From NCBI GenBank assembly GCA_011503125.2, contig WWBZ02000022.1, positions 1,054,001 through 1,118,000 of the forward strand: a stretch of 64,000 bases of DNA. The letters run 5' to 3'. The notes beneath the pieces were generated by a model. The model worked only from the letters and a program-made list of their open reading frames with translations, made no database searches and was not told where the DNA came from. The stretch is from Botryosphaeria dothidea. Taxonomy: Eukaryota > Ascomycota > Dothideomycetes > Botryosphaeriales > Botryosphaeriaceae. Position 1 is the first letter of the stretch; the number at the start of each line of letters is the position of its first letter. The translations under genes were made by a program, and so were the position numbers. Positions 11,315-23,244 of this stretch are shown piece after piece.

Positions 11315-12011
11315 ATGCCGCCAGCAAAATCTCGCCCCCACGACCCGGAGACGCGCTCTGACGCCCCGGCGAAAGACAAGCACACCACGAGCGCCCACAC
11401 GTCCAATGCACGCGGCCGCAGGGCTGGAGGGCCTACTGTGCTCACGAATGGGAGTCATCTGAAGGAAGTCGTTTCCGCTCCCGCTGACGCGACTAATTCT
11501 CTGCACCGCAATAGTGGACAGTCTGCCCACACTGGCTCGAGTGGAGGAGTAAGCCGCGCCCCGTCGCCAACGCGACTCCTCCCGTCCCGCTACCACGAAG
11601 CTTGCTAACATGCTCGCACACATCGCACAGATCTCATGGGCCTCCGAAGACCTTTCTCTGCTTCAAGATTACCGATCATCGCACCGTCTCGAAGCTCCTT
11701 CGGCCTTTAAAAATCCCTTAGGCCACGCGATTTTAGGGAGAGGCATCGGCAAATACTCGCCGACGATGGCGCGCAAGAATAACGAGAGGCGGATATCCAA
11801 GGAGCAGCTGGCTACTGCGGTGCGCAAAAATTTCAATGCTCTGGCTGTCAGCGAGTCTGAGGTTATTGTGGACCTCCTTTACAAGGTGAAAATGCAGGGT
11901 GAGTGCCTCCCAGTCAGGAGCTCCTCGCCGAGCGCAGGCGCAGGATAAACCTAACGGATCCCACCAGATAAAACTTTCAGGATGCGATTTCCCCCGCCGC
12001 GCACTCGGTAG
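11315..12011 (+). CDS. SAP30-type Sin3-binding protein (histone deacetylase complex subunit)
   Basis: Three exons, 11315..11548, 11631..11898 and 11968..12011, encode 181 residues. Introns are 82 and 69 nt with GTAAGC and GTGAGT donors, branch sites GCTAACA and CCTAACG, and CAG acceptors, joining in phases 0 and 1. Residues 1-78 are disordered and basic. Residues about 79-181 form the Sin3-binding domain of SAP30: a helix with W-S/E-D-L, then YRSSHRLEAPSAF, LGRGIGKYSPTMARK, RISKEQLATAVRKNFNAL, SEVIVDLLYKVKMQ and a terminal DKTFRMRFPPPRTR. The last 14 residues come from the tiny third exon. SAP30 bridges Sin3 and Rpd3/HDAC, so the protein should act in nuclear transcriptional repression. It lacks the longer N-terminal zinc-finger part of animal SAP30. 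Confidence 0.88.
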
Positions 12012-12780
12012 CCAACCCTGCCTGAAACGTTACACACACAAGTCGCGCGACCGCTGGCCGCTTCTGGGTCGTATTCAGCACCCACACCACTCGGCATATA
12101 TCGGCGTTTACTCTCCTACATTCTTGGTTTATATGGGAATACTGGCGTTCATAGGGATGGAGGATACCCTCGGATAACGGAGACTTGGAGACTCGTTCAC
12201 GACGGAGTTCTCTCACAACTGGCTAGTGGCTGCACAGAGCCGCATTTATTTTTGAATCATGGGATATTCGGTTGGCTATCCATTGGGCTCATTGGGTTCA
12301 CGAAGGTCATGAAACGGCATTGCATTAATAGAGCCGGCATCTAAATAAGTATCACCCGCGTGGCGCTTTCGCGACGGGCAGCTCCCCGACGCGCGAGCGC
12401 ACGCGCCTTTGCATCGGCGATGACGAAAAGAACTCCGGAAGGCGCACAGACGCTCTTCTGCATTTTCGTACAATACAACGATTGTCGAATCTTGACATGC
12501 AATCACCAGAGTGATTCAACAGTGAACAAAACAGCGCATCGAGTAGTGGGGAGGTTTTTAGCAGTAACCTTGGGCGGGGTTGACAAGCTCACGCGCGTGG
12601 CCTTCGTCATAGCAGCGCTCCCGCGATGGCGGGCTCGGCATTCGAGAATCATCCAGTCTTGGCATTCCGCGCGCCGAGCTATCCAATCGCTGTCGACCTG
12701 AAAGTTTTCTATGCCATCAACACCCCAATTGTCACCACTCGCCTTTGTCATAATCCAGCAATCACATTCGCATAAACACG
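12012..12780. other. Intergenic, promoter of MDJ1-like gene
   Basis: No gene is seen. Contains the candidate heat-shock element at 12640-12649, about 130 bp before the Hsp40 start codon. Confidence 0.5.
12640..12649. promoter_or_regulatory. Candidate two-unit heat-shock element
   Basis: The sequence aTTCgaGAAt is an inverted pair of the nGAAn unit recognised by heat-shock factor. It lies 132-141 bp upstream of a mitochondrial Hsp40 gene. Three units are usual for strong sites; a third unit in phase is not seen, so this is tentative. Confidence 0.3.
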
Positions 12781-14415
12781 ATGAGCCTCGCAGCTCCGAG
12801 GACAGCCATCAAAAACGCGCTCCCTGCGCGCATAGCAAGCACTTCCGCGCACCAGCGCCGCAGACTCTCCACCGCAGCGGCTTCATCATTGCCGTCATGG
12901 CGTCGCTCAGCAACCCAATGCAATCGGACGACTCAGCAGCCTGCTCAGAGAAGGGTGAGTGATCCGTGTCGAGTATGACCGAATCCTTTGCTGACTCTGC
13001 CTTCGCAGTTGTTTCATGCGTCCGCGGCAAACCTCGCGACTAAAGACCCGTACGGCGTCCTCGGCGTCGATAAGAACGCGTCTGCATCGGAAATCAAGAA
13101 AGCATACTACGGCCTTGCTAAGAAGTACCATCCGGATACAAACAAGGATGCCGGCGCCAAGGACAAGTTCGCCGAAGCGCAGTCGGCGTACGAGCTGCTG
13201 TCCGACGCAGACAAGAGGAAGGCATACGATACGTACGGCTCCGCTGCATTTGACGGCGGTGCTAGTGGGGCGGGCGGTGCCGGCGGCTTCGGCGGAGGAC
13301 CCAGTGGCCATCCGTTTGGCGGTTTCGGCTTTGGTGGTGGCTCCGGCGGCTTCGGGGCGGACTTCAACTTCGAGGATCTTTTCGGGGCGTTTGCGGGAGC
13401 GGGAGCGCGCAGGGGCGGACGTGCGAGGGGCGCGCGGAGCGCGTTTCAGGAGGAGATCCTGGTCGGGGACAACATCGAGGTGCAGACGAATATCAGCTTC
13501 ATGGATGCGGCGAAGGGCACGACGAAGGAGATTTTCCTGACGCCGCTCGTCAAATGCGATTCATGCACAGGATCAGGGCTTAAAAAGGGGACGAAGAAGT
13601 CGACCTGTCAGGCTTGCAATGGTTCGGGAACAAGGCGTATTAACGTGGGCGGCTTTGCGTTGGCAACGCCTTGCGATGTATGTGGTGGAGCAGGTGTGTC
13701 AGTTCCGAAGGGTTCGGAATGCTCCACTTGCGATGGAGAGGGCGCTGTGAGGGACAGGCGGACCGTGACGGTGGATATTCCTGGAGGAGTGGAGGATGGT
13801 ATGAGGTTGCGTGTTTCAGGGGAGGGTGATGCACCAGTGAGCGGCGGCTCCATATCGAACAACCCTCGGACTCAGAACGGAGACTTGTACGTCTTTATCA
13901 GGGTGGCGCCTGATCCCAAGTTCCAGCGCAGCGGCTCCGACGTCCTCTACACGGCCACCGTACCACTCACGACTGCAGTTCTGGGAGGAGAGATCCGGAT
14001 TCCGACACTCGACGGAGACGTCAAGGTCAAGGTCCCCACTGGAACTGGGACCGGCGACAAAATCACTCTTGGCGGCATGGGTATGAAGAAGCTGAACAGT
14101 CGGAAGGGTCTTAAGGGTGACCTGCGGGTGGAGTTTAAGGTTCAGATGCCGAAGTACCTAAGCGCCAACCAGCGGACCATCCTTGAGATGCTCGCCGACG
14201 AGATGGGCGATCAGAATGCAAAGAGGGTCATGAACCTCGGCAGCGCCAACCAGGAAATCAAGGACAAGGTGGATGAGGTGGAGAAGAATAAACATAGGAA
14301 CGAAGGATTCCTCAAGAGTGCGTGGCACAACATAACCGGCCAGCATAAGGACCTGGAGAACGACTCGAAGAAGAACGACGACGACGACCAGAAGAAGGCA
14401 TCCGGGTCGGGTTGA
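12781..14415 (+). CDS. MDJ1: Mitochondrial DnaJ/Hsp40 co-chaperone (Mdj1-type)
   Basis: Two exons, 12781..12954 and 13009..14415, encode 526 residues; the 54-nt intron joins in phase 0. The N-terminal ~60 residues are Arg/Ser/Ala-rich without acidic residues, a typical mitochondrial presequence. The J domain (about 70-135) has the YHPDTNK motif that stimulates Hsp70 ATPase. A long Gly/Phe region follows. Four zinc-binding CxxCxGxG motifs are visible ([32 protein letters not shown]), then the C-terminal substrate-binding domains and a charged, Lys/Asp-rich tail. This is the type I DnaJ layout. It should act with matrix Ssc1-type Hsp70 in folding imported proteins. A heat-shock-element-like site lies upstream. 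Confidence 0.95.
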
Positions 14416-15535
14416 GATGTACTGTATCCTATTGGCTGTTGAGATGACGGACGTGTTTGGACTTCTGGCGTTTAGCAGCGTTTTACGCGCGGAAGGGTGT
14501 GGGCTGGCGTGTAGAGCATTCTCGAGGCATATCCACGGCGTTTCATTTGTCCATGAGCGGCAATCAGGAGAAAAACTTTGGGCTAGACTGTACTGTATAT
14601 AGTATGATAGATGGAAGTATCTCGACTCTACTCAATTCATTGGGCCTCTGGGTGCGAGTATTCGCTGCTGTGAAGACCGCTGGCCCTGCGGCTCGGACCG
14701 TGTCAGACGGAAGGAATGGGCGCGTATTCTGGATGCTGATATGCATACGTGCTCCGCGATGTCGAGTAGATTCGTCTGGCGTGGCGGTCACGATTCGGCC
14801 AGAACTGGAGCGGAGCTAGGGTGGGCATCGACGATTCGGCCCGCAGCTATGACGCTGCTGTTGTGATTGGTAGACGGCGCGGCCGCTTGCGAGACCCCCG
14901 CGGCTCCGTTCGATGGCTCAGGCATCACAACGGTAACAAGCTGGCTGTGATAGCGTGCGTGGGCGCGTACAGAGGCTAGAAGTGGCGGTAGTTTAGGAGA
15001 GTGGGAGCCTCAATTTCAATGCAAGCGCCCGCCACTCAGTCTCTCTCCTCCTCCCGCTATTTGATTCGCGACAACCACGCTTTCTTCACCGATCTGAGGC
15101 CGCTGGGCATCGTTCCCCACAGCCACACAGCGACGACGGTCAGCAATAATAGGCAGGCGCTTTAGGACGCGCTCGACTGGCGGGCATCCTCGTTCTGCCA
15201 GCTAACTTGACGCAGCCACCCGCGGCGAAACACCCTGCAGCCCCGTCCCGCCTCCGCGTCTTGAATCCCGCCGAAGGTACCCGCTCAAGTGAATAATACG
15301 CTTCGTCTCCAGGCATCTCATCATTGTACCTCTCGCCGAACCAGGTCGCCGGAAAAGACTCGAGCCGCGACTCAGCATCGGCACTGCCTGAACACCATCC
15401 ACAGCCACCCGCATTGCTGACCGTCAGCTCCTGCATGCGCTGCGCGAGCTCGGAGAAGCCACATCGTCTGCCGCCTGCAAACAACACCGCGACCACGGGC
15501 GAGCTCCATCGCCGCCCGCTCCTACCCCGCCCAAC
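14416..15535. other. Intergenic 1.1 kb
   Basis: 3' flank of the MDJ1-like gene and 5' region of the BRO1 gene. The last ~400 bp are C-rich and could be 5' UTR. No gene supported. Confidence 0.5.
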
Positions 15536-18500
15536 ATGACTGTCTTCGCGCCCATGCTGTCCTGCCCGTTAAAGCAGACGAACGAAATCGACTGGATCAC
15601 CCCATTGAAGCAGTACATCCGCCAGACCTACGGCGATGATCCGGAGCGCTACTCGGAAGAATGCGCTACGCTGAACAGGCTGCGCCAGGACATGCGCGGG
15701 GCCGGCAAGGACAGCGCCGCAGGGAGAGACCTGCTGTACCGCTACTACGGCCAGCTGGAGCTGCTCGACCTGCGCTTCCCCGTCGACGAGAACCACATCA
15801 AGATATCTTTCACATGGTAAGCGTGCTTGATGGCGAGCTCCGCTGGTGCCCGATTGCTGACCTAACGCGCCGAATCCATAGGTACGACGCCTTTACCCAT
15901 AAGCCTACCTCGCAATACTCGCTCGCGTATGAGAAAGCTTCCATCATTTTCAACATCTCCGCCGTCCTCTCCTGCCACGCCGCGCACCAGAATCGCCACG
16001 AAGATGTTGGCCTCAAGACCGCGTATCATTCGTTCCAGGCGTCCGCCGGCATGTTTACCTACATCAACGAAAATTTCTTGCATGCGCCATCAACAGACTT
16101 GAGCAGGGAAACGGTGAAAACGCTGATAGCGATAATGCTTGCGCAGGGTCAGGAGGTTTTCTTGGAAAAGCAGATCGAGGATGGAAAGAAGGTTGGCATG
16201 CTGGCGAAGCTTGCTAGTCAGGCATCATATCTTTACACCCAGGCAGCTGAGGGCGTGCAGGAGAACGTGACAAAGGGTATCTTTGAGAAGGTCTGGCTCC
16301 TGGTGGCGCAGGTCAAGGCAAACTACATGGCATCGCTGGCGCAATATTACCAGGCTTTGGCGGACAATGACGCCAATTCTCACGGCGTTGCTATTTGCAG
16401 GCTTCACGCCGCAGAACAGCAGGCCAAGGACTCCAACCGGATTGCAAACGCCTTTCCCGGAAGCGTGCCGACGAGCTCGAATCTCAGCTCCGAGACTGGG
16501 GGTATTCTCTTGGACATGACGAAACGGCATTTGGTAAACATCCAGGAGCGGATTGAAGAATTTACGAAGGACAACGACTTCATCTATCACCAACCAGTTC
16601 CGTCTGAGGCGTCTCTATCCCCAATCCCGAAACTTCCCGCCGCGAAGGCTATCCCCGTTAGCGAGCTGTATCAAGGACAGGACATTCAGAGGATAATAGG
16701 TCCGGATATCTTCCAGAAGATTGTGCCCATTTCCGTCACAGAGCAGGCCAGTTTGTACGATGAGGAGAAGGCCAAACTAATAAGAGCAGAAGCTGAGCGT
16801 GTAGAGACGGCAAATGACGAGATGGCAGCGAGCCTGGACTACTTAAAGTTGCCGGACAGTTTGAACATTCTGAAGGGCGGTATGGATCAAGAGATGACTG
16901 TGGACGACGAGTTCAGGAAGTGGTGTGAGGAACTGGCTGGCCACGCTCCTTTCACAACCGCTTTCGACCAATTAAGCACGGAGAAATCAGCTATCACAGC
17001 AATACTCGACTCGGCTTCGAAGCAGCTGGATATGGAGGAAAGTGTGTGCGAGAAGATGCGGTCGAAGTACGGAGCAGACTGGACACAACAACCCAGTGCG
17101 CGCTTGACGGCTACGCTCAGGAGCGATATCAAGAACTATAAGAATGCCATCGAGGAAGCGAGCATCAGCGATGCGGCGCTGTACGGCACATTTCGTCAGC
17201 ATGAATCGGATTTCGATGAGATGCGTTCCGCTGGAGAGACCGATGAGGCGGATGTCTTGTACCAGCGGGCGATGATCAAGGCCGGTGCGGCTCGCGGTAA
17301 GGGCAGGGGTAGTCCTGATGCTGAAGGGAATCTTCTTGATGACGATTTCGAGGGGGGACCAAGTGTGGCAGAGCAAATCGCCGCTGTTGAGGAGCTTCTT
17401 AGGAAGCTGAACTTGATTAAGCGGGAAAGGCAGCAGGTGCTGAAAGATCTCAAGGAAAAGGTGAGCAGGAACGAGTTTACACCCATGTTCTGTGTGCTAA
17501 TTGGCTCTCAGGTCCACACTGATGACATTTCCAATGTCCTCATCCTCAACAAGAAGCAGATATCCAACCAGGAGAACCAGCTGTTCAAAGCTGAGCTCGA
17601 GAAGTTCAGACCGCACCAGAACAGGATCCTACAGGCCAATCATAAGCAGTCTTCGCTCATGAAGCAGCTTACTCAGACCTACGGCGATCTCTTGCAGGAC
17701 AAGCGTGTGCGTTCGGAACAGAACAAGTACGAGGCATTTTCCAGGCAAAGAAGTTTTGTAATGAGCAAATACCGCAAGATCTACCAGGCCTTCAACGACC
17801 TGATTTCTGGCCTCATGAGGGCGCAGGCATTCTACTCTGACATGAAGGAGACAGCAGAGAGCTTGCAGCAGAACGTCGAGAGCTTTGTCAACAACCGGAG
17901 GGCTGAAGGCGGGCAACTTCTCGGCGCAATTGAAAGCAGAAAGGCAACTGGAAGCAGCGAGCAAGCAGATCGGGAGCGCGAAAGGATGCAGCAACTAATG
18001 GAGCGCATGTCGGTCGAACCGTCACGCTCACCGGTCTCACAGCACGAGAGATCAAATTCCCGCCCGTCTCCGCTGCAGCAGACGAACTCGTACCAGTCAT
18101 CTTACAACCCCGCAAGCTCCCCGCCAATCACGCCCCGCTACCCACCTGTCACTGCAGCAGCCTCATCTGCAGCTCCCTACGGCGTACAATCCCCACCCGT
18201 ACATCACCAACCCTATCAGCCCACCCCTCCCACCAACCGCAGCGCAACCCCTTACCAACCGCAGCAACAACAGCCGCACCCCCCTCGCCGGGAGTCGTAC
18301 CAACGCGAGTACAACCCCAACAACTACGGCCAGATGTCGCCGCCCGCCACGCAACAGTACTTCTCGCCCGCCCAGTACGGCGGCTACCAACCGCCGCCGC
18401 CCGCCAGCAGCAGCCAGTCGCAACTTCCGCCGGGTTACGTCCCGCCGCCGCCGCCGCCGGGTCCCCCACCGAGCCATCATCAGAGTGTCGATTATTCGGG

Positions 18501-18663
18501 TCTGACCGGCAATGGTGGCGCGTATCCGAGCGGGCCTGGTGGCTACGCGTCGGCTGGTGGTTATCGCGTGCAGAGTATGGGTGCTGCCGGTGCGCCGGGG
18601 CAGCAGCAGGGGCAGCAGCAAGGACAGTCGGATCCGTGGGCGGGGTTGAGTGCGTGGAAATGA
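15536..18663 (+). CDS. BRO1: BRO1-domain ESCRT-associated protein (vacuolar sorting)
   Basis: Three exons, 15536..15816, 15882..17460 and 17512..18663, encode 1003 residues. The BRO1 domain spans about 1-390 (ISCPLKQTNEIDW-like start LSCPLKQTNEIDW, then YGDDPERYSEECATLNRLRQDMRG and YYGQLELLDLRFP), which binds Snf7/ESCRT-III. A V-shaped helical domain spans about 400-760 (FQKIVPISVTEQASLYDEEKA and VLKDLKEK-VHTDDISNVLILNKK across the second intron). The C-terminus is Pro/Gln/Tyr-rich. Sequence agrees closely with Aspergillus Bro1 rather than PalA/Rim20. It recruits the Doa4 deubiquitinase and works at the endosome. The second intron (17461..17511, 51 nt) is a multiple of three without a stop, so retention would insert 17 residues. 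Confidence 0.96.
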
Positions 18664-21547
18664 GGGGAAGGAGGGGAGAAATTGAGAGAAGGCAGAAGTG
18701 TAGTGTGTATTTCGGGTATTTTGTATGTAGATGAGAGGGGTGGTAGCGGGAGGTTTCTCCTTTCGTGTGTGTGAATTTTGTTACGCTATCCTGTGGTTCT
18801 CCATTCGTGAGTGCTCTTCTATTTTGATAAAACATAGTTTTGGCGTCTTGATGATGCGAAGAGAGTGAAGGAATCACTTTTTTCACCATTGAGTGCGTTT
18901 TGGGCCACTATCGCTCGTACGAGAAGTGACGCTGTCGTCGGGGATGTGGGTGGTGTTAAACGGGAGCCGAGTCCACACGCTGGACTGGGAACTGCTTGAG
19001 GTAGGGCTCTGCGGTTTCTGTTCTGCTTCTCTGTGATTTTTATTCTAGCTAAGGACTAACTTCGTGGAAGTCGAAGGAGTTGGGAGTTTGTTCACTGAGC
19101 AGTAGTTGGCCAAATAAACGGATGGGGCAAACAAGAATACCCAGCGAGCATTGAGCTCGGCTAAGTCTATGTGCTTGGAAACTTTAATCTCTTCATTCGT
19201 CAATATCTTGCAATGTTCTCGAAGATGTTTGAAAGATCGTATCGAGTGCGTTGGTGTGGACGCTGTATGATTCGTCGGGTAACTGAGAGGCGACGAGGTG
19301 AAGGGTGGGCTCAACCATTCTCACTTCTGTCATGGTTGTGGACTTGACTTTGCCAACTAGCAAACCTCTCTATTCGCGGAGAATTGTAAGGAAGGGAAGG
19401 AATTGCATTAGAGCTTTCGTACCGTTTCCTTCATTGTGCGGTATTTCTGTCTAGTGGACGCGTCAGTGGCGTATAACTAACATGCACTCTGATATCGGAA
19501 TCTGGCTTCGTAGACTGTACGACGGTGGAAATGCATTTTTCTCATATTCGTGCACCTCATGACTTGTGCCACTTTGGGCAAGACTGCCTGGTCCGGCCCG
19601 CCCCGCTCGTAAATCAGATGACCGCGTAAACCCCCGCGCGGGCCGTGATGAGGTAGGCCGCAATCTATATTAGTGAATAGAGGAAGAGCACTGCATTGCG
19701 TGAGGCTACTGACATAGACTTGCTCAATTTACGTTATTGATTATGCTGTTCATACGCTAGCAGGTAGTACCGTCTGTGCAGAAAGATCACAACTACAACC
19801 GTAAGGGAAACAAAGGGTGAAAAAAAAAAGCCAAGGAAGCTAGGTACAACTCGGTAGAACGACATTTGGTTTTTCTTTGCATGTGGTAATAATATGAACG
19901 CGATACCATAAATCATCCCTTCTATGGACGTGGACCCCACCAGAATTGCTTGCGCAAATTATGGCCCTCAATGGACATTACAACTAGATAATGTTGTTAG
20001 TAGATACGCCGGACTTGAATCGAAAGACTACAGATACGAACGTATGGGCCTGCAAGGCAACGAGCTTCAACGTTTGCCCGCGCCGATCCCTTGACGGCGA
20101 CGTTGCTCATGAACTCGCCTTCTGCGGCGTGCGGGGTATTTTCTGCGCTATGGTTGAGTAACAGAAATAGTCATCTGCAAGCTGACTGTGCTGGTACTGG
20201 CACGCTTCTACAATGGCGATGCTGAGCTATGGGATATTTGTGGCTATTTTTGCATGCGAAGGCCGGATAAGAAAGATATTTGAAAATCAACAACACCCCC
20301 ATCATCTGCACTTGAAGTGCTAGATGTTACTTTTGCTCGTTTCTTGGGAAAGACATTTTTTCGGTATGCTAGAAGACATTGGGGAGATACCCTTGCAATC
20401 GAAAACTCGAGCCAACTCATCTCCACCACATGAAGGCGCACACGCACCATAGTGGGCTGCGGCATGTAGAAGCTACGTACAGAAATAATCGAGAGCAAGC
20501 AACTGTGATGGCATGCAGCATTTAGTTCGAACAGTGGAAGCCACATCATACATGCGAGATGCTGTGACCACCGAGAGGGATTTGTGGACGAATAAGACAC
20601 GCGTGACAAAGCAAAGCAGGAAAAGTCGAGATGTCAAGAAAATACAGAGGCCCCACACAGTCTCGTATTCAATTCCGGATGCTGTTAGGATGCAGTGCTT
20701 CGATCTTCCCAGGGAGTGCACGGATTTGACCTCGAATCTTTCGAAACTATGTCATCCAGGCTGTGAACCAGCTGAACTACCTCTGCCTACTAATTTGTCT
20801 TCAATAAGGGCAGATATGAGGATATTTGGAGCTCTGTACACCGTCAAGCATGGCGGATATGTTCGCACATGGCTTAGTAGAGATCTGCAGAGCGGGTATG
20901 CATGTCGGGCATCTCGCTGTGCGTCATCACCCGAGAACTACTGCAGCCTCTGTGCATGGAACTGCAGCGCCCCTCACCACTTGTTCTGGACCAATTTGCT
21001 GCTTCCTCGATTGTGCAGACAGAAACATGGCGCTTCGACAATACGAGCTGTACTTCGCCGACTTATCCGTGAAAATGTGCTACTCTATATTCAGAACAAA
21101 AGCTCTCGGGGCTAATTTTAATCTCCATTTCTTCGTTTCTTCGTGCAAGTTATCTACGAAATCACCGTGGACTAGGTAAGATAATGAGAGGAACAATGCA
21201 AGTTTTCGCCCGCATATAAGCCGCGCGAGATCAATACTCCACATGAACCTTCACCCCGGCCATCGGGTAATCTATGCTGGCTCCCAACCTAGCGTCGTGC
21301 AAATCCCCACAATAAGGGCAGTACACCAACGTCATGCAGAAGCAGTGATCTCTAGATGCATTCTACAAGATGGCTCGGGCGAAGTATGCCTTATCCGTCA
21401 TAGACCATTGTCCTGAATGAAACCCAATCGACTAGAGGATAAAGATATATAAAGACCTTGACTTCATCACGCAATATCACAAGGAACTGAGGACATATTC
21501 ACACTCCTCAAGAAATAACCTATCATTATCCCCAACACTAAGTCACC
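18664..21547. other. Gene-poor intergenic, 2.9 kb
   Basis: 3' flank of BRO1 followed by DNA with no supportable gene. A 200-residue plus-strand frame at 20513-21115 has no motif and no convincing start, and I do not call it. The right end holds the promoter of the small secreted protein gene. Confidence 0.45.
21446..21453 (+). promoter_or_regulatory. TATA box of the small secreted protein gene
   Basis: TATATAAA lies 95 nt upstream of the start codon, and the start codon has a good CACCATG context. A strong TATA box suits a tightly induced, highly expressed gene. Confidence 0.65.
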
Positions 21548-21899
21548 ATGAAGTACGCTACCGTTGCCCTTGCCCTTTTTGTTGCTGTCGGCCTATGCTC
21601 TCCTCACCGCCAGATGCCGTTTGAGGATGACGATACGCCCAAGATCTGCTGGAGAATATGCGCTTCTGAGAAGCCGGAGTGCCCGACTGGTTGGGTAAGA
21701 CTATTGATATAACCATGCAGGATACAAGGGCTAATTCGTCCTTGACAGGACCCTGTTGACTTCGGAGTATGGCATTCACCCCCCCCCCCCCCCCCGGTCT
21801 GTTCGTAATCAGGCCTGACATCAGCAGGGCTGCTGGACTTGTTGCCTGGCCGTTAAGGATGTGGTCCCAGCTTCCACGAAGAACGTTATCTGTAAGTGA
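21548..21899 (+). CDS. Small secreted cysteine-rich protein, effector-like candidate
   Basis: Three exons, 21548..21694, 21749..21766 (an 18-nt microexon) and 21825..21899, give 79 residues; all junctions are phase 0. The N-terminus MKYATVALALFVAVGLCS is a signal peptide. The mature part has seven cysteines: Cys34, 38 and 45 in an ICWRICASEKPECPTGW block, Cys58, 61 and 62 in GCWTCC, and Cys78. The CWTCC motif recurs in fungal small secreted proteins of unknown function. Alternatives: the third exon could start 3 nt later (21828, dropping one Gln), or a final intron 21892..21932 could replace the last two residues with Tyr, leaving six cysteines. Intron 2 contains a 17-C run. No paralogue is seen in the window. 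Confidence 0.68.
21779..21795. repeat. Homopolymer C tract (17 nt) inside an intron
   Basis: An uninterrupted run of 17 C, starting 12 nt after the second donor of the small secreted protein gene. It can serve as an upstream polypyrimidine tract and is likely length-variable. Confidence 0.85.
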
Positions 21900-23244
21900 T
21901 CTCAGGATTTCGAGTGGTTGTGAACACCGCAGATTGACGTGGATGAGCAGGGATGTGAGGGGCTTGAATGGTCGCTGCTTGCTTAGAGGTGCGATTACGT
22001 CAGGATTCAGCTTTTTATATCCGCTTACGGATTTCAACGCCACACGCAGATTGGAGTGGTTACCATCCTTGCCAGCCGTAGGCATAGGGTTATTTTCAGA
22101 GCCCACACTGCCCAACGAACAGTGATAAAACACCGACTACCCTACGTTCTCTACATTTCGGATTTCCTGTTATATTGAAAGGCTATTAGCGAGCAGCAAT
22201 ACAAAGATCATTCACGCGTCACAAAACGTTCTGCATCACACGTTTCACTTTCTCGAATATCTGACAATGATCGATATCGTCGTGGGCTGCTGGATGTGTC
22301 TCGACAATCGAGGCCCATTATTGCTAAACAACCGCCGAGTTTGTTAATTTTTTTGGCAGTTGATGGCAAGATAATCATTACTAACAGACTCTTGCGGGGT
22401 TGAAAACGTCGAGTCTTCGCTGTGATAATTTTGCTGGTGTCTATGTGCGCTGAGTTCGTTTCTGTCCTTGAAATTATGGACAACATGGCCGCCTTGATAT
22501 CTTGGGGTACACACGCCGTAATTGGAATGCAACCAGAGCAAAACAACGGATTAATTCGGGCAACAAGAGAAATGCCATCGAGAAGTTCTAATCTCGTGGC
22601 CTACCGCCTCATTCATGATGGGTCCTGTACCCCTATTCTCGGAGCATGACTAGGTCTGATTGCCGTTTGTATAACTACCACGTTCTGCCTGGCTCGCGGT
22701 CTGAAGTAGGTGCTGCCAAAAGCAACCCCGTACAGTCTCGCGGAGGTAGGGAGCTTGCTTGCGGAACCAGAACTCGCACGATTAATTCTAGCGGACGCGG
22801 CGTAGTATACTAACGAGAGCTTGGAGCGGAGGGTGTTTGGCGGGATTGTGGGGCAGGCGCGGAGGGAGATGTAGAGGGATTGGGTTTGATCTGTAGATTC
22901 TATTTGTCTATAGGCGGAATAATACTCTGGTCGACTGAAATGATCACGTAGTCGGCCTTGAGTGCTAAGTATAATCCGACGGTTCACAGTCATATTCCAG
23001 CGCATCAGTGTAAGTCACATATTCCCGACTCGAGCATCACTGCATTAGAAAGGCAAGGAATTTGATCCAAGGCAAGCTTTGTGCCTGTGTCAGTAAGCTT
23101 TAATAACAAAGTAGCTGCTCTATTCACAGCACGCACAAAAAAAACCTTGGGGTTGGACTGATTTTTGTTCTCTGTACGGAAGCGTATGCTCGGAGCCGTC
23201 GACGTCTCCAGTATTCCAAATATAATACAAATTGCAAGTTTGCT
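21900..23244. other. Intergenic 1.3 kb
   Basis: 3' flanks of the secreted protein gene (+) and the Mrp51 gene (-). No gene supported; short frames only. Confidence 0.5.

Noticed and set aside
20513..21115. 200-codon frame, considered as a secreted or lost gene
   Set aside because: No signal peptide, domain, splice sites or conserved-looking composition.
21779..21820. Polyproline reading (six Pro then Val-Cys-Ser stop) as the true C-terminus of the small secreted protein
   Set aside because: Splicing across it yields the GCWTCC block with correct phase and good signals, matching known small secreted proteins.
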